64,000 nucleotides of DNA from Xanthomonas theicola (GTDB lineage Bacteria; Pseudomonadota; Gammaproteobacteria; Xanthomonadales; Xanthomonadaceae), in the NCBI RefSeq assembly GCF_014236795.1, contig NZ_CP049017.1:226001-290000 (forward strand), written 5' to 3'. The notes under the pieces are model-generated. The model was not told the origin of the DNA and ran no database searches. It worked only from the letters and a program-made list of their open reading frames with translations. The translations under genes were made by a program, and so were the position numbers. This document shows, piece by piece, positions 18,697 through 28,759 of the stretch. Position 1 is the stretch's first letter, and each line of letters opens with the position of its first letter.

Positions 18697-20696
18697 TGCT
18701 AGGCAAACTCACGCTCGAGGCGGTTCCGTACCACGAGCCGATCATCATGGCCGCCCTCGGCGGCGCCGGCCTGCTCGGCCTGCTGGTCGTGGCGGCGATC
18801 ACCAAGTACAAGCAGTGGGGCTACCTGTGGCGCGAGTGGCTGACCTCGGTCGACCACAAGCGCATCGGCGTCATGTACATCGTGGTGGCGCTGGTCATGC
18901 TGCTGCGCGGCTTCGCCGACGCGGCGATGATGCGCACCCAGCAGGCGATGGCGCACGGCGGCAACGAAGGCATCTTCCCGCCGCACCACTACGACCAGAT
19001 CTTCACCGCGCACGGCGTGATCATGATCTTCTTCATGGCCATGCCGTTCATGACCGGCCTGCTGAACCTGATCGTGCCGCTGCAGATCGGCGCGCGCGAC
19101 GTGGCCTTCCCGTTCCTGAACTCGCTGAGCTTCTGGCTGTTCGTGGCCGGCGCGGCGCTGGTCAACATCTCGCTGGGCGTGGGCGAGTTCGCCCAGACCG
19201 GCTGGCTGGCGTATCCGCCGCTGTCGGGGCTGGAATACAGTCCGGGCGTCGGCGTGGACTACTACATCTGGGCCTTGCAGATCTCCGGCCTGGGCACCTT
19301 GCTGACCGGCATCAACTTCTTCGTGACCATCATGCGCATGCGCACGCCGGGCATGACCCTGATGCGCATGCCGATCTTCACCTGGACCGCGCTGATCACC
19401 AACATCCTGATCATCGCCGCGTTCCCGATCCTGACCGTGGCGCTGGCGCTGCTGGGCGCCGACCGCTACCTGGGCACGCACTTCTTCACCAACGACGGCG
19501 GCGGCAACGCCATGATGTACGTCAACCTGATCTGGATCTGGGGCCATCCGGAGGTCTACATCCTGATCCTGCCGGCGTTCGGCATCTTCTCCGAGCTGAT
19601 CGCCACCTTCAGCCGCAAGCGCCTGTTCGGCTACACCTCGATGGTCTACGCCACCTCGTGCATCGGCGTGCTGTCGTTCATCGTGTGGCTGCACCACTTC
19701 TTCACCATGGGCTCGGGCGCCAACGTCAACGCCTTCTTCGGCATCACCACGATGATCATCTCCATCCCCACCGGGGTGAAGATCTTCAACTGGCTGTTCA
19801 CCATGTTCCGCGGCCGCGTGCGCATGACCGCGCCGGTGCTGTGGACGATCGGCTTCATGATCACCTTCACCATCGGCGGCATGACCGGGGTGATGCTGGC
19901 GATCCCGGCGGTGGACTTCGTGCTGCACAACAGCCTGTTCCTGATCGCGCACTTCCACAACGTGATCATCGGCGGCGTGGTGTTCGGCTACCTGGCCGGC
20001 CTGACCTACTGGTTCCCGAAGGCGTTCGGCTTCAAGCTCAACGAGACGCTGGGCAAGGCGTCCTTCTGGTGCTGGATCGTCGGCTTCTTCATCGCCTTCA
20101 TGCCGCTGTACGTGCTCGGCTTCATGGGCATGACCCGGCGCATGAACAGCTACAACCACCCGGAATGGGCGCCGTGGCTGATGGTGGCCGCGGCCGGCGC
20201 GGCGATCATCGGCATCGGCATCTTCCTGAACCTGGTGCAGATCGGCTACAGCCTGTGGAAGCGCAAGGACAACCTGGACCTGACCGGCGACCCGTGGGAC
20301 GGCCGCACGCTGGAATGGGCCACGTCCTCGCCGCCGCCGTTCTACAACTTCGCCGTGCTGCCGCACATCGACGACCGCGACCAGTTCTGGGAAGACAAGC
20401 TCAAGGGCAAGGGCTGGACGCGCCCGGCCAAGTACGAACCGATCCACATGCCGCGCAACACCGCGGCCGGGGTCTGGATCGGCGCCTTCAGCGTGGTGCT
20501 GGGTTTCGGCTTGATCTGGCACATCTGGTGGATGGCGATCATCGGCCTGGTCGGCATGATCGGCAGCTTCATCGCGCGCACGTTCGACGACGACGTCGAT
20601 TACTGGGTCCCGGCGGAGGAAGTGGAACGCATCGAGAATGGGCGTTTCGCCCTGCTGGAGCAGCAACAGGCGGCGCATGCCGCAAAGGCGGTCTGA
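18696..20696 (+). CDS. cyoB: Cytochrome bo3 ubiquinol oxidase subunit I
   Basis: 666 residues, matching the family. ATG 18696 overlaps the cyoA TGA and fits the usual N-terminus ([15 protein letters not shown]). The polytopic heme-copper oxidase core is evident: [13 protein letters not shown] (low-spin heme ligand), [16 protein letters not shown] (CuB histidine and cross-linked Tyr), HHFFTMG, and HFHNVIIGG (high-spin heme region). This is the catalytic, oxygen-reducing and proton-pumping subunit. Confidence 0.98.
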   Translation: MLGKLTLEAVPYHEPIIMAALGGAGLLGLLVVAAITKYKQWGYLWREWLTSVDHKRIGVMYIVVALVMLLRGFADAAMMRTQQAMAHGGNEGIFPPHHYDQIFTAHGVIMIFFMAMPFMTGLLNLIVPLQIGARDVAFPFLNSLSFWLFVAGAALVNISLGVGEFAQTGWLAYPPLSGLEYSPGVGVDYYIWALQISGLGTLLTGINFFVTIMRMRTPGMTLMRMPIFTWTALITNILIIAAFPILTVALALLGADRYLGTHFFTNDGGGNAMMYVNLIWIWGHPEVYILILPAFGIFSELIATFSRKRLFGYTSMVYATSCIGVLSFIVWLHHFFTMGSGANVNAFFGITTMIISIPTGVKIFNWLFTMFRGRVRMTAPVLWTIGFMITFTIGGMTGVMLAIPAVDFVLHNSLFLIAHFHNVIIGGVVFGYLAGLTYWFPKAFGFKLNETLGKASFWCWIVGFFIAFMPLYVLGFMGMTRRMNSYNHPEWAPWLMVAAAGAAIIGIGIFLNLVQIGYSLWKRKDNLDLTGDPWDGRTLEWATSSPPPFYNFAVLPHIDDRDQFWEDKLKGKGWTRPAKYEPIHMPRNTAAGVWIGAFSVVLGFGLIWHIWWMAIIGLVGMIGSFIARTFDDDVDYWVPAEEVERIENGRFALLEQQQAAHAAKAV

Positions 20697-20699
20697 ACC

Positions 20700-21326
20700 A
20701 TGTCCTCGACGACGCTCGACAACCATCACGCCGCCCACGCCGACGGCCGCGACGACCACGCGCACCCCGACAGCGGCGGCAACACCGTGTTCGGGTTCTG
20801 GGTCTACCTGATGAGCGACTGCCTCATCTTCGCCGGCCTGTTCGCGACCTATGCGGTGCTGGCCGGCGCGACGGTGGACGGCCCCACCGCCAAGGAACTG
20901 TTCGACCTCAAGTTCGTGCTGGTGGAAACCTTCCTGCTGCTGTTCAGCAGCCTGAGCTTCGGCCTGGCGATGATCTCCGCGCACAAGCGCAGCCTGGGCG
21001 GCCTGTACGGCTGGCTGGCGGTCACCGCGGCGCTGGGCCTGGGCTTCCTGGGCATGGAAATCTACGAGTTCCACCACCTGATCCACGAAGGCGCCGGTCC
21101 CGGCCGCAGTGCGTTCCTGTCCGCGTTCTTCACCCTGGTCGGCACCCACGGCCTGCACGTGGCCTCGGGCCTGCTGTGGATGGCGGTGCTGGCGATTCAG
21201 ATCGCCAGGAACGGCCTGACCCCGCGCAACACCACCCGCCTGGCGTGCCTGAGCCTGTTCTGGCACTTCCTGGACGTGATCTGGATCGGCGTGTTCACCA
21301 TCGTCTACCTGCTGGGAGCGCTGTAA
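20700..21326 (+). CDS. cyoC: Cytochrome bo3 ubiquinol oxidase subunit III
   Basis: 208 residues. A His/Asp-rich N-terminus precedes five membrane segments. [20 protein letters not shown] and [18 protein letters not shown] are typical subunit III sequences. It starts 3 bp after cyoB, and its stop overlaps the cyoD start (TAATG). It stabilises the oxidase complex. Confidence 0.97.
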   Translation: MSSTTLDNHHAAHADGRDDHAHPDSGGNTVFGFWVYLMSDCLIFAGLFATYAVLAGATVDGPTAKELFDLKFVLVETFLLLFSSLSFGLAMISAHKRSLGGLYGWLAVTAALGLGFLGMEIYEFHHLIHEGAGPGRSAFLSAFFTLVGTHGLHVASGLLWMAVLAIQIARNGLTPRNTTRLACLSLFWHFLDVIWIGVFTIVYLLGAL

Positions 21327-21664
21327 TGGCCAACCACCACTCCTCCGACGCACACGCCGAGCCCTCGCACGGCGGCGGCCTGAAGTCCTACCTGATCGGC
21401 TTCGCGATGGCGGTGATCCTCACCGTGATCCCGTTCGGCATGGTCATGAGCGGCGCCTTCCCGAAGGGCGTGACCGTCATCGTCATCGCGGTGCTGGCCG
21501 CGGTGCAGATGCTGGTGCACCTGATCTACTTCCTGCACATGGACCGCTCCGCCGAGCAGCGCTCCAACGTGCACGTGGGCCTGTTCTCGCTGCTGATCAT
21601 CGGCATCGTGGTGGTTGGCTCGCTGTGGGTCATGCACAACCTCAACGTCAACATGATGCATTGA
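21326..21664 (+). CDS. cyoD: Cytochrome bo3 ubiquinol oxidase subunit IV
   Basis: 112 residues with a His-rich N-terminus, three membrane segments and the YFLHMDRS turn of the COX4-prokaryotic family. It overlaps cyoC by one base and closes the operon ahead of a terminator. No cyoE (heme O synthase) follows, so heme O must be made from a gene elsewhere. Confidence 0.97.
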   Translation: MANHHSSDAHAEPSHGGGLKSYLIGFAMAVILTVIPFGMVMSGAFPKGVTVIVIAVLAAVQMLVHLIYFLHMDRSAEQRSNVHVGLFSLLIIGIVVVGSLWVMHNLNVNMMH

Positions 21665-21687
21665 GCGGGCACCTCCGCCGTGCAGAC

Positions 21688-21725
21688 CACGGGCCGCCAG
21701 GCGACTGGCGGCCCGTGGCGTTTTG
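21688..21725 (+). terminator. Terminator of cyoABCD
   Basis: A 13-bp perfect stem, CACGGGCCGCCAG/CTGGCGGCCCGTG, with a 4-nt loop, then GCGTTTT. It lies 24 bp after the cyoD stop. Confidence 0.85.
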
Positions 21726-21769
21726 GCGAGCCGCGCGCGACGCCGGCGGCCGCCGGGCGTGACCCGACG

Positions 21770-22588
21770 TCAGGCCGGGCAGGGCGCGTCGGCGAGTTCG
21801 CACAATGGCAGCCAGATCAGCACGCCGTCGTCGTCGCGGATCAGCAGGCCCAGTCGCCCGTGCTGTTGCAGGGGCTGGGCGTAGACCGGCGCGGGTGCGG
21901 CGCGCGCCGGTACCGTGGCGGAGACGGCCAGGGCCGCGGCCAGCAGCGTCTGCGGCCGCGCCGCGCGCAGCGTGGCGACCAGGCCGGCCGGGTCGCCGTG
22001 CAGCACGGCGTGGCGGCACAGCGCCAGCAGACAGGCGTCGTCCTCGCGCGGCGCGCGGGCGCTCGGCCCGGGCGCGTCGGGCAGCGCCGCGCGCACGCGC
22101 TGCAGTAAACGGCGCAGGTGCTGGCGCGAGGTGCTTTCGCTGCGTGCCGACAGCACCGCCAGTTCGGCATGGCTGAAGTCGAACACTTCCGCCAGCAGCA
22201 ACATCGCCACGTCGCCCGCAGGCAGGGTGCGCACCAGGTGGAGTAACGCCTGCGCGACCGCTTCGGCACGCGCGGCCTGCTGTGCCGGCCCTTCCGCGTC
22301 GCCGGTCGGCGTTTGCGCGTCTTCCTGCGCGGCACGCTCCAACAACGCACGGTAGCGTCCGCGGCGGCGCAGGCGGTCGATGCACAGGTGGCGCAGCACC
22401 GTCGTCAACCAGGCGTCGCGGCCCGCGGCCGTGGACGGCAGCGGACCCTGCGCGGTGCGCAGATAGGCGTCCTGCACCAGGTCTTCGGCGTCCTGGGCAT
22501 GGCCGAGCCAGCGCTGCGCCAGGGCCACCAACTGCCGGCGCCGTCCATCGCCGTCGGCCAGGGGGTGGGAGTGGGTCGCGGATGTCAC
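21770..22588 (-). CDS. ECF-type RNA polymerase sigma factor
   Basis: 272 residues. Region 2 (WLGHAQDAEDLVQDAYLRT, followed by DAWLTTVLRHLCIDRLRRR) and region 4 (ALLHLVRTLPAGDVAMLLL ... AELAVLSARSESTSRQHLRR) are both recognisable. A ~95-residue C-terminal extension with alanine-rich and hydrophobic stretches (LLAAALAVSATVPARA) follows, as in ECF groups that carry their own control domain. No separate anti-sigma gene is adjacent. It diverges from the ClpP-like gene 56 bp away, so the two promoters overlap. Confidence 0.85.
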   Translation of the reverse strand: MTSATHSHPLADGDGRRRQLVALAQRWLGHAQDAEDLVQDAYLRTAQGPLPSTAAGRDAWLTTVLRHLCIDRLRRRGRYRALLERAAQEDAQTPTGDAEGPAQQAARAEAVAQALLHLVRTLPAGDVAMLLLAEVFDFSHAELAVLSARSESTSRQHLRRLLQRVRAALPDAPGPSARAPREDDACLLALCRHAVLHGDPAGLVATLRAARPQTLLAAALAVSATVPARAAPAPVYAQPLQQHGRLGLLIRDDDGVLIWLPLCELADAPCPA

Positions 22589-22644
22589 GTCGCAGCCCCG
22601 TCGTTCGTTGGGAAGGAAACCCCACCATACATGGAGAAATGCCG

Positions 22645-23247
22645 ATGATGTTTTCCGACGATCCGCACCCCGCTGCGGCGGCCGCCCCGCAGGCGGCCGC
22701 CGCGTTCCTGGAGGAGAAGGCGTTCCGCGCGCGGACGCTGCTGCTGTTCGGCACCATCACCGATGCCAGCGCCTGCCAGACGGTACGCCATCTGCTGGCG
22801 CTGGACGCGGAGTCCAGCGCGCCGATCGACATGATCGTGTCCTCGCCCGGTGGCCATCTCGAATCCGGCGACGCCATCCACGACGCGCTGCGTTTCATCT
22901 GCGCGCCGGTCAACATGATCGGCTCGGGCTGGGTCGGCAGCGCCGCGACGCACGCGTTCCTGGGCGCGCCGCGCGAACGGCGGGTGTGCCTGCCGCAGAC
23001 GCGGTTCTTGATCCATCAACCCAGCGGCGGTGCCGGCGGGCCGGCCAGCGACATCGCGATCCAGGCCAGCGAGATCATCAAGGCGCGCGAGCGCATCGCC
23101 CGGGTCATCGCCCGCGAGACCGGCCAGCCGCTGCACAAGGTGCAGGCCGACATCGAGCGCGACTGCTGGATGTCGGCGGAGGAGTCGGTCGAGTACGGGC
23201 TGGTGTCGCGCATCGTCGAACACCGCACCCAGTTGGGCGGACGTTGA
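22645..23247 (+). CDS. ClpP-like serine protease paralogue
   Basis: About 200 residues. The Clp fold motifs are readable: MIVSSPGGHLESGDAIHD, GSGWVGSAATHAF (nucleophile Ser in the position of GQAAS), RFLIHQPSGG (catalytic His) and ERDCWMSAEESVEYGLV (Asp and C-terminal helix), so the triad appears complete. The GGAG at 22633-22636 is well spaced for ATG 22645; the upstream in-frame ATG 22639 is too close. The nearest recognisable relatives are ClpP-like proteins outside the clpP-clpX operon, and no clpX is present here. The divergent neighbour is the ECF sigma gene. Confidence 0.82.
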   Translation: MMFSDDPHPAAAAAPQAAAAFLEEKAFRARTLLLFGTITDASACQTVRHLLALDAESSAPIDMIVSSPGGHLESGDAIHDALRFICAPVNMIGSGWVGSAATHAFLGAPRERRVCLPQTRFLIHQPSGGAGGPASDIAIQASEIIKARERIARVIARETGQPLHKVQADIERDCWMSAEESVEYGLVSRIVEHRTQLGGR

Positions 23248-23398
23248 GTCGAGGGCGTGCGCAATGGCATGGTGTTGCGCACGCGCCGGTGGGCGCGCAG
23301 GCGGCGATTGCGACGGGCATGACCAATGGCATAGCGCCTCGGCGGTCGGCGGGCATAGGATTGTGGGCCGCCCGTCCGCCGCCCCCACTGGAGACCCC

Positions 23399-25288
23399 AT
23401 GACCAAGTCCACCGCCTGGATGGCGGCGCTGCTGCTGGCCGCCACCGCCGCCTTCCAGGCCGCGGCGCAGACTGCGTCGCCGCAGGACGTGCCGTTCGCC
23501 GGCACGCTGAAGATCGATGTCGACGCCACCGACCTGACGCACCGCATCTTCCGCGTGCGCACCACCATCCCGGCCGCGCCGGGTCCGCTGACCCTGCTGT
23601 ATCCGCAGTGGATCCCCGGCAATCACTCGCCGACCGGGCCGATCGACAAGCTGGCCGGGCTGGTGGTCAAGGCCAACGGTCAGGTGCTGCCGTGGAAGCG
23701 TGACCAGTTAGACGTGTACGCGTTCAAGGTCGAGGTGCCGCAGGGCGCCAGCGAGGTCGTCGCCGAGTTCCAGTTCCTGTCCTCGCAGGGCGACGGCCAG
23801 GGCCGGGTGATGATGACCCCGGAAATGCTCAACCTGCAGTGGAACACCACCGCGTTGTACCCGGCCGGCTACTACGCGCGCAACATCAAGGCCCAGGCCA
23901 GCGTGACCCTGCCGCCGGGCTGGAGCTACGCCACCGCGCTGGAGACCGCCGCGCGGGTCGGCGACACCGTGACGTTCAAGCCGATCGACTTCGAGGACCT
24001 GGTCGATTCGCCGATGTTCGCCGGCAAGTACTACAAGCGCGTCGCGCTGGACGCCGGCGGCAAGGCGCCGGTGTACCTGAACGTGTTCGCCGACGAGGCC
24101 AAGTCGCTGGACGCCAAGCCCGAGCAGATCAAGGCGCACGCCGCGCTGGTGCAGCAGACGGACAAGCTCTACGGCGCGCGCCATTTCGACCGCTACGAGT
24201 TCCTGCTGGCGCTGACCGAGAAGCTCGGCGGCATCGGCCTGGAGCACCACCGCTCCAGCGAGAACAGCGGCCCGCTCAACTACTTCACCGAGTGGGACAA
24301 GAGCTGGGACCGGCGCGACCTGCTCCCGCACGAGTTCAACCATTCCTGGAACGGCAAGTACCGCCGCGGCGCGGACCTGGCCACGCCGAACTTCAACGTG
24401 CCGATGGGCGACAGCCTGCTGTGGCTGTACGAGGGCCAGACCCAGTTCTGGGGCGAAGTGCTGGCCGCGCGCTCGGGCCTGTGGACGCAGAACCAGGCGC
24501 GCGACGCGCTCGCCGACGTCGCCGCGACCTACCAGCGCGGCCGCCCGGGCCTGGTCTGGCGGACGTTGCAGGACACCACCAACGACCCGACCATGTCGAT
24601 GCGCCGGCCCAAGGCCTATCGCAGCTACCAGATGAGCGAGGACTACTATGCCGGCGGGCAGATGCTGTGGCTGGAGGCCGATGCCAAGCTGCGCGAACTG
24701 AGCGGCGGCAAGCGCTCGATCGACGACTTCGCCAAGGCCTTCTTCGGCATGCACGACGGCGCCTGGGACGTGAACCCGTATACCTTCGAGGACATCGTCG
24801 CCACGCTCGACGGCATCGCCAAGTACGACTGGGCGAGGTTCCTGCGCAGCCGCCTCGACGGCCATGGCCCGTTGGTCGGCGGCATCGAGGCCAGCGGCTG
24901 GAAGCTGGTCTACACCGACCAGCCGAACGAGGCGGTCAAGGCCTACGAGGCGACCAAGAAGGGCATCGGCCTGACCTATTCGCTGGGCCTGAGCCTGGAC
25001 GACAAGGGCGCGGTGCAGGACGTGCTGTGGGACGGCCCGGCGTTCGACGCCGGCATCATCGCCGGCAACGGCATCGTCGCGGTCAACGGCCGCGAGTACA
25101 GCGCCGACACGATCAAGGACGCGATCACCGCGGCCAAGGGCGGCAGCGCGCCGATCGAACTGCTGGTCAAGCGCGGCAACCGCTACGACACGCTGCGCAT
25201 CGCTTACCACGGCGGCCTGCAGTATCCGCACCTGGAGCGCATCGCCGGCACGCCGGACCGGTTGAGCGCGCTGTACAAGGCGCGCTGA
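23399..25288 (+). CDS. Peptidase M61 (glycyl-aminopeptidase family), exported
   Basis: 629 residues with a signal peptide ending near AAAQ. An N-terminal beta-domain (YPQWIPGNHSPTGPIDKL) is typical of M61. The catalytic domain has LLPHEFNHSWNGKYRR (HExxH at ~residue 312) and LLWLYEGQTQFWGE (third zinc ligand ~25 residues later). A C-terminal PDZ domain follows (GLTYSLGLSLDDKGAVQDV, GIIAGNGIVAVNGREY). It would be a periplasmic aminopeptidase. It is transcribed on its own, 151 bp after the ClpP-like gene. Confidence 0.93.
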   Translation: MTKSTAWMAALLLAATAAFQAAAQTASPQDVPFAGTLKIDVDATDLTHRIFRVRTTIPAAPGPLTLLYPQWIPGNHSPTGPIDKLAGLVVKANGQVLPWKRDQLDVYAFKVEVPQGASEVVAEFQFLSSQGDGQGRVMMTPEMLNLQWNTTALYPAGYYARNIKAQASVTLPPGWSYATALETAARVGDTVTFKPIDFEDLVDSPMFAGKYYKRVALDAGGKAPVYLNVFADEAKSLDAKPEQIKAHAALVQQTDKLYGARHFDRYEFLLALTEKLGGIGLEHHRSSENSGPLNYFTEWDKSWDRRDLLPHEFNHSWNGKYRRGADLATPNFNVPMGDSLLWLYEGQTQFWGEVLAARSGLWTQNQARDALADVAATYQRGRPGLVWRTLQDTTNDPTMSMRRPKAYRSYQMSEDYYAGGQMLWLEADAKLRELSGGKRSIDDFAKAFFGMHDGAWDVNPYTFEDIVATLDGIAKYDWARFLRSRLDGHGPLVGGIEASGWKLVYTDQPNEAVKAYEATKKGIGLTYSLGLSLDDKGAVQDVLWDGPAFDAGIIAGNGIVAVNGREYSADTIKDAITAAKGGSAPIELLVKRGNRYDTLRIAYHGGLQYPHLERIAGTPDRLSALYKAR

Positions 25289-25553
25289 GCCGGGGAGGGT
25301 GTGACGCCATCGCCATCGGCTCCATGCGGTTGCATCGCGCCGAGTCGGCGCCGGAGCGCGCGACGGCAGAGATCGATTCGGCTGCTTGCAGTCGGAGGAG
25401 CTGCTCCTACAGGCGGAGAGCAGGCTTGTCTGCACGCCGGTGCTGGGGAACAGCGCCATGGGCGGCATCGGACCGGCCTCTCCCTGCGCCTGTCGCGGAC
25501 CTTGAGACCGCCAGCCACTATGCTGGCGCATTCTGTCAGCGGGCAAGAGCGAG

Positions 25554-26936
25554 ATGGCGAAGGCGAAGACGGCCTATGTCTGCGGCGAGTGCGGCGCCGA
25601 ATACACCAAGTGGCAGGGCCAGTGCGCCGAGTGCGGGGCGTGGAATTCGCTGAGCGAGATCGTGCTGGAAAGTGCAGCGGCCAAGGCGCCGGCCGCTGCG
25701 CGGCGCGGCGGCTGGGCCGGCAAGGCCGAGACGCCGAAGATCACCGCGCTCAAGGACGTGGAGCATCGCGACCAGGCGCGCGTGTCCACCGGCATCGGCG
25801 AGTTCGACCGGGTGCTCGGCGGCGGCCTGGTCGAAGGCGCGGTGGTGCTGATCGGCGGCGACCCCGGCATCGGCAAGTCGACGCTGTTGCTGCAGGCGCT
25901 GGCGAAGATGGCCGGCACGCTGCCGGTGCTGTACGTGACCGGCGAGGAATCGCTGGCCCAGGTCGCCGGCCGCGCGGTGCGCCTGGACCTGCCGCTGGAG
26001 GGCCTCGACGCGCTGGCCGAGACCGGCATCGAGCAGATCCTGCAGCATGCCAGCACCGCGCGCCCCAGGCTGATCGTGGCCGATTCGGTGCAGACCCTGT
26101 GGACCGAATCGCTGACCGCCGCGCCCGGTTCGGTCAGCCAGGTGCGCGAGAGCGCGGCGCGGCTGGTGCGCTACGCCAAGGAGACCGGCACCGCGGTGTT
26201 CCTGGTCGGCCACGTGACCAAGGAAGGCGGCATCGCCGGGCCGCGCGTGCTCGAGCACATGGTCGATGCGGTGCTGTATTTCGAAGGCGAGAGCGGCAGC
26301 CGCTTCCGCCTGCTGCGCGCGTTCAAGAACCGCTTCGGCGCGGTCAACGAGCTGGGCGTGTTCGCGATGGGCGAAAAAGGGCTGAAGGAAGTCTCCAACC
26401 CGTCGGCGATCTTCCTGTCCGGCAGCAGCGCGCACCAGCCCGGCAGCTGCGTGATGGTCACGCGCGAGGGCACGCGGCCGCTGATGGTGGAAGTGCAGGC
26501 GCTGGTCGATGCCTCGCCGCTGTCCAATCCGCGGCGGGTGGCGGTGGGCCTGGAGCAGAACCGGCTGGCGATGCTGCTGGCGGTGCTGCACCGGCACGGC
26601 GGCATCGTGGTCGGCGACCAGGACGTGTTCGTCAACGTGGTCGGCGGCATCCGCGTGCAGGAGACCGCGGCCGACCTGCCGGTGCTGCTGGCGGTGCTGT
26701 CCTCGCTGCGCGACCGGCCGTTGGCGGCGAAGACCATCGCCTTCGGCGAGGTCGGCCTGTCCGGCGAGATCCGCCCGGTGCCCAACGGCGAGGACCGGCT
26801 GCGCGAAGCGGCCACGCACGGCTTCAAGCGCGCCATCGTGCCCAAGGCCAATGCACCGAAGACCGCTGTGGTCAAGGGCATGGACGTGATCGCGGTGGAG
26901 CGGTTGGCGCAGGCGCTGGAAGCGGCGAGCGAGTAG
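25554..26936 (+). CDS. radA: DNA repair protein RadA
   Basis: 460 residues. An N-terminal C4 zinc finger (C10, C13, C24, C27) precedes a RecA-like ATPase with Walker A GGDPGIGKSTLLLQ (~residues 98-111), the RadA-specific KNRFG motif (~residue 258) and a C-terminal Lon-protease-like domain (GLSGEIRPVPNGEDRL). It promotes branch migration in recombinational repair. It stands alone, 265 bp after the M61 gene. Confidence 0.97.
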   Translation: MAKAKTAYVCGECGAEYTKWQGQCAECGAWNSLSEIVLESAAAKAPAAARRGGWAGKAETPKITALKDVEHRDQARVSTGIGEFDRVLGGGLVEGAVVLIGGDPGIGKSTLLLQALAKMAGTLPVLYVTGEESLAQVAGRAVRLDLPLEGLDALAETGIEQILQHASTARPRLIVADSVQTLWTESLTAAPGSVSQVRESAARLVRYAKETGTAVFLVGHVTKEGGIAGPRVLEHMVDAVLYFEGESGSRFRLLRAFKNRFGAVNELGVFAMGEKGLKEVSNPSAIFLSGSSAHQPGSCVMVTREGTRPLMVEVQALVDASPLSNPRRVAVGLEQNRLAMLLAVLHRHGGIVVGDQDVFVNVVGGIRVQETAADLPVLLAVLSSLRDRPLAAKTIAFGEVGLSGEIRPVPNGEDRLREAATHGFKRAIVPKANAPKTAVVKGMDVIAVERLAQALEAASE

Positions 26937-27299
26937 CGCCGGCGCAGCGGCCGTGGCGGCGCGCGCTGGCGGCGGCTTCTCCTGTGTTGCCGGTGGCGAC
27001 CGCGGTGCCGATGCCGGTAGCGGGGTGCGGGTGGCTGGATGTCCGCTGGACAGGCTCCCGGGCAGGCCGGCGACCTTGTAGGTGAGGACCTCGGCATGCC
27101 GAGGTCCGATCGCGCGTGCGCGGCACAGGCACAGGCCAGGCTCACTCCGATGCCGAAGCGCGCGAGGGTGCGTCGATGCTGGATCGTCAATCGCCTCTTG
27201 CGGTGGTGGGAAACCGCGGCTGGCGCGATGGCCAGGCAAACGGCGCGGGATGCGCCGATGCAGCCGCCATGGCGCCGGCCGGCGGCCGTGCGCAGGGCG
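26937..27299. other. Intergenic region after radA, no gene seen
   Basis: 363 bp between the converging radA and phytase-like genes. Open frames here are overlaps from neighbouring strands without recognisable content. No convincing hairpin terminator was found. Confidence 0.5.
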
Positions 27300-28610
27300 T
27301 CATTCGCCCAGGAACGGTGGGTCGATCGCCGCGTCGATCAGCGCGGCCAGCGTCGGCAGCGGACAGTCGTAGCCCGGCGTGGCGCTGCTGCAGCCGGGAA
27401 TGAACACCGGCGCGGACGGCGGCGGCGCCTGCGGCGTCAGCGCATGCCGTTGCCGCAGTTGCGCCAGGCTCTGCGCGGTGTAGCGCAGGCGGATCACGCG
27501 TTGCCCATCGGTGCGGCGCCAGCGTTCGAACACCAGCGCGCCGCCGGCCACGGTCTGGTCGGGCTGGTAGCCGGGCAATTGCCAGTGCAGATCGAGCATG
27601 CCGGCCAGCAGGGTCAGCGTGCCGTCGTGTCCGGACAGCACCACCAGTCGCGCGTCGTCGCCGATCGCTGCGGCATGCGCTGCGCTGTCGCTGCCTTGCA
27701 GCAGCGTCGCCAGCACGCGCGCGGCCAATGGCGAACCGGCCATGCGCGCCACCGCCGGCGCGCGCAGGCGCAGCGCGAACTCGGCCTGGTGCGGGGCGAA
27801 CGCGCGCAGCAGGCTGGCCTCGTCCAGGCCATGCCAGCCGAGCGCCGCGAAGTCCTGCCCGTCGGCCCAGCCCATCAGCAGGCTTTCGCTGATGCCGGAG
27901 GCGGCCGCTGCCGGACCTTCGACGCCGGGAATCCCGTCCTCGGCATCGCCCATCCGCGCGGCGACCGCATCCAGGCGCTGCTTGCCGGTACCGGCCTGCG
28001 GTGGACATGGCCGCTGCGCACACTGCAACAGCAGTTGCTGCAGCGTGTCGATCGCATCGCGCTGCGCCGCGTTCCAGGCGGCGGCGTCGCCGCCGATGCG
28101 GCCGGCGATGGCCGCGCGCATCAGCGCGCGGGCGGCGGGCGTGCGCAATGCCGGCGCGCCGTCGAACAGCGGATCCGATGCGCCGTCGGCGACGTGGTGC
28201 ACCACGTTCTCGCAACCAGGCGTCAGCGTGCTGGCCAGCGCGCGCGCCGAGGCGATGGTGCGCTGGGTGCGGTTGGCCCAGTAGTAGGCGCTGGCGCAGG
28301 CGTCGCCGGCGAACAGCCCCTGCGGCGCATAGAGCGCGCGGTAATAGGCGCCGAACAATTGCTCCAGGCGCGCACCGTGCTCGGTCAGGTGTCCGGCCGG
28401 CACGCCGAAGCGCGGCCATGGGCGTGCCGAGTAGCGGCCCAGCTGTTCCGGGCTGGACATCGCCGAGCGCACGCCGTGGCGCTTGAGGATCAGCACTTTT
28501 TCCAGGGTCTCCGGCGTCGCGGTCGCGGCCTGCGCGGCGGCGAACGGCAGCAACAGGGCCAGGGCGAGCAGCGCGGCGGCGGTGAGGCGGGGCATCGAGG
28601 GCATCGGCAT
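27300..28610 (-). CDS. Exported histidine-acid phosphatase, phytase-like
   Basis: 436 residues with a signal peptide (MPMPSMPRLTAAALLALALL...AQA). The histidine-phosphatase signature LILKRHGVRS (nucleophile His, ~residue 43) and the distal LSGHDGTL (HD proton-donor pair, ~320) define an AppA/Agp-type periplasmic phosphatase. Plant-pathogenic xanthomonads carry phytases of this kind next to TonB receptors. It lies 149 bp after the TonB-dependent receptor gene on the same strand, suggesting linked use of a plant phosphate ester. The exact substrate is inference. Confidence 0.88.
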   Translation of the reverse strand: MPMPSMPRLTAAALLALALLLPFAAAQAATATPETLEKVLILKRHGVRSAMSSPEQLGRYSARPWPRFGVPAGHLTEHGARLEQLFGAYYRALYAPQGLFAGDACASAYYWANRTQRTIASARALASTLTPGCENVVHHVADGASDPLFDGAPALRTPAARALMRAAIAGRIGGDAAAWNAAQRDAIDTLQQLLLQCAQRPCPPQAGTGKQRLDAVAARMGDAEDGIPGVEGPAAAASGISESLLMGWADGQDFAALGWHGLDEASLLRAFAPHQAEFALRLRAPAVARMAGSPLAARVLATLLQGSDSAAHAAAIGDDARLVVLSGHDGTLTLLAGMLDLHWQLPGYQPDQTVAGGALVFERWRRTDGQRVIRLRYTAQSLAQLRQRHALTPQAPPPSAPVFIPGCSSATPGYDCPLPTLAALIDAAIDPPFLGE

Positions 28611-28759
28611 GGTCCGGAAGAGGCGGTACGGGAGCGCAAGGCGTGACGTGGCGCAGGCCGTGGCAACGGCCGAGCGGGCATTGCGCGGACAGCGCCGCGC
28701 AGGACGCTGTCGCCATTGCGCGCGGCGCCGCACGGCGGCGGCGACCGCGGCAGCGCAGC

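Noticed and set aside
18699..21353. 884-codon frame antisense to cyoB-cyoC
   Set aside because: Composition (His/Asp/Gln repeats) is that of an antisense shadow; cyoB and cyoC have full family motifs.
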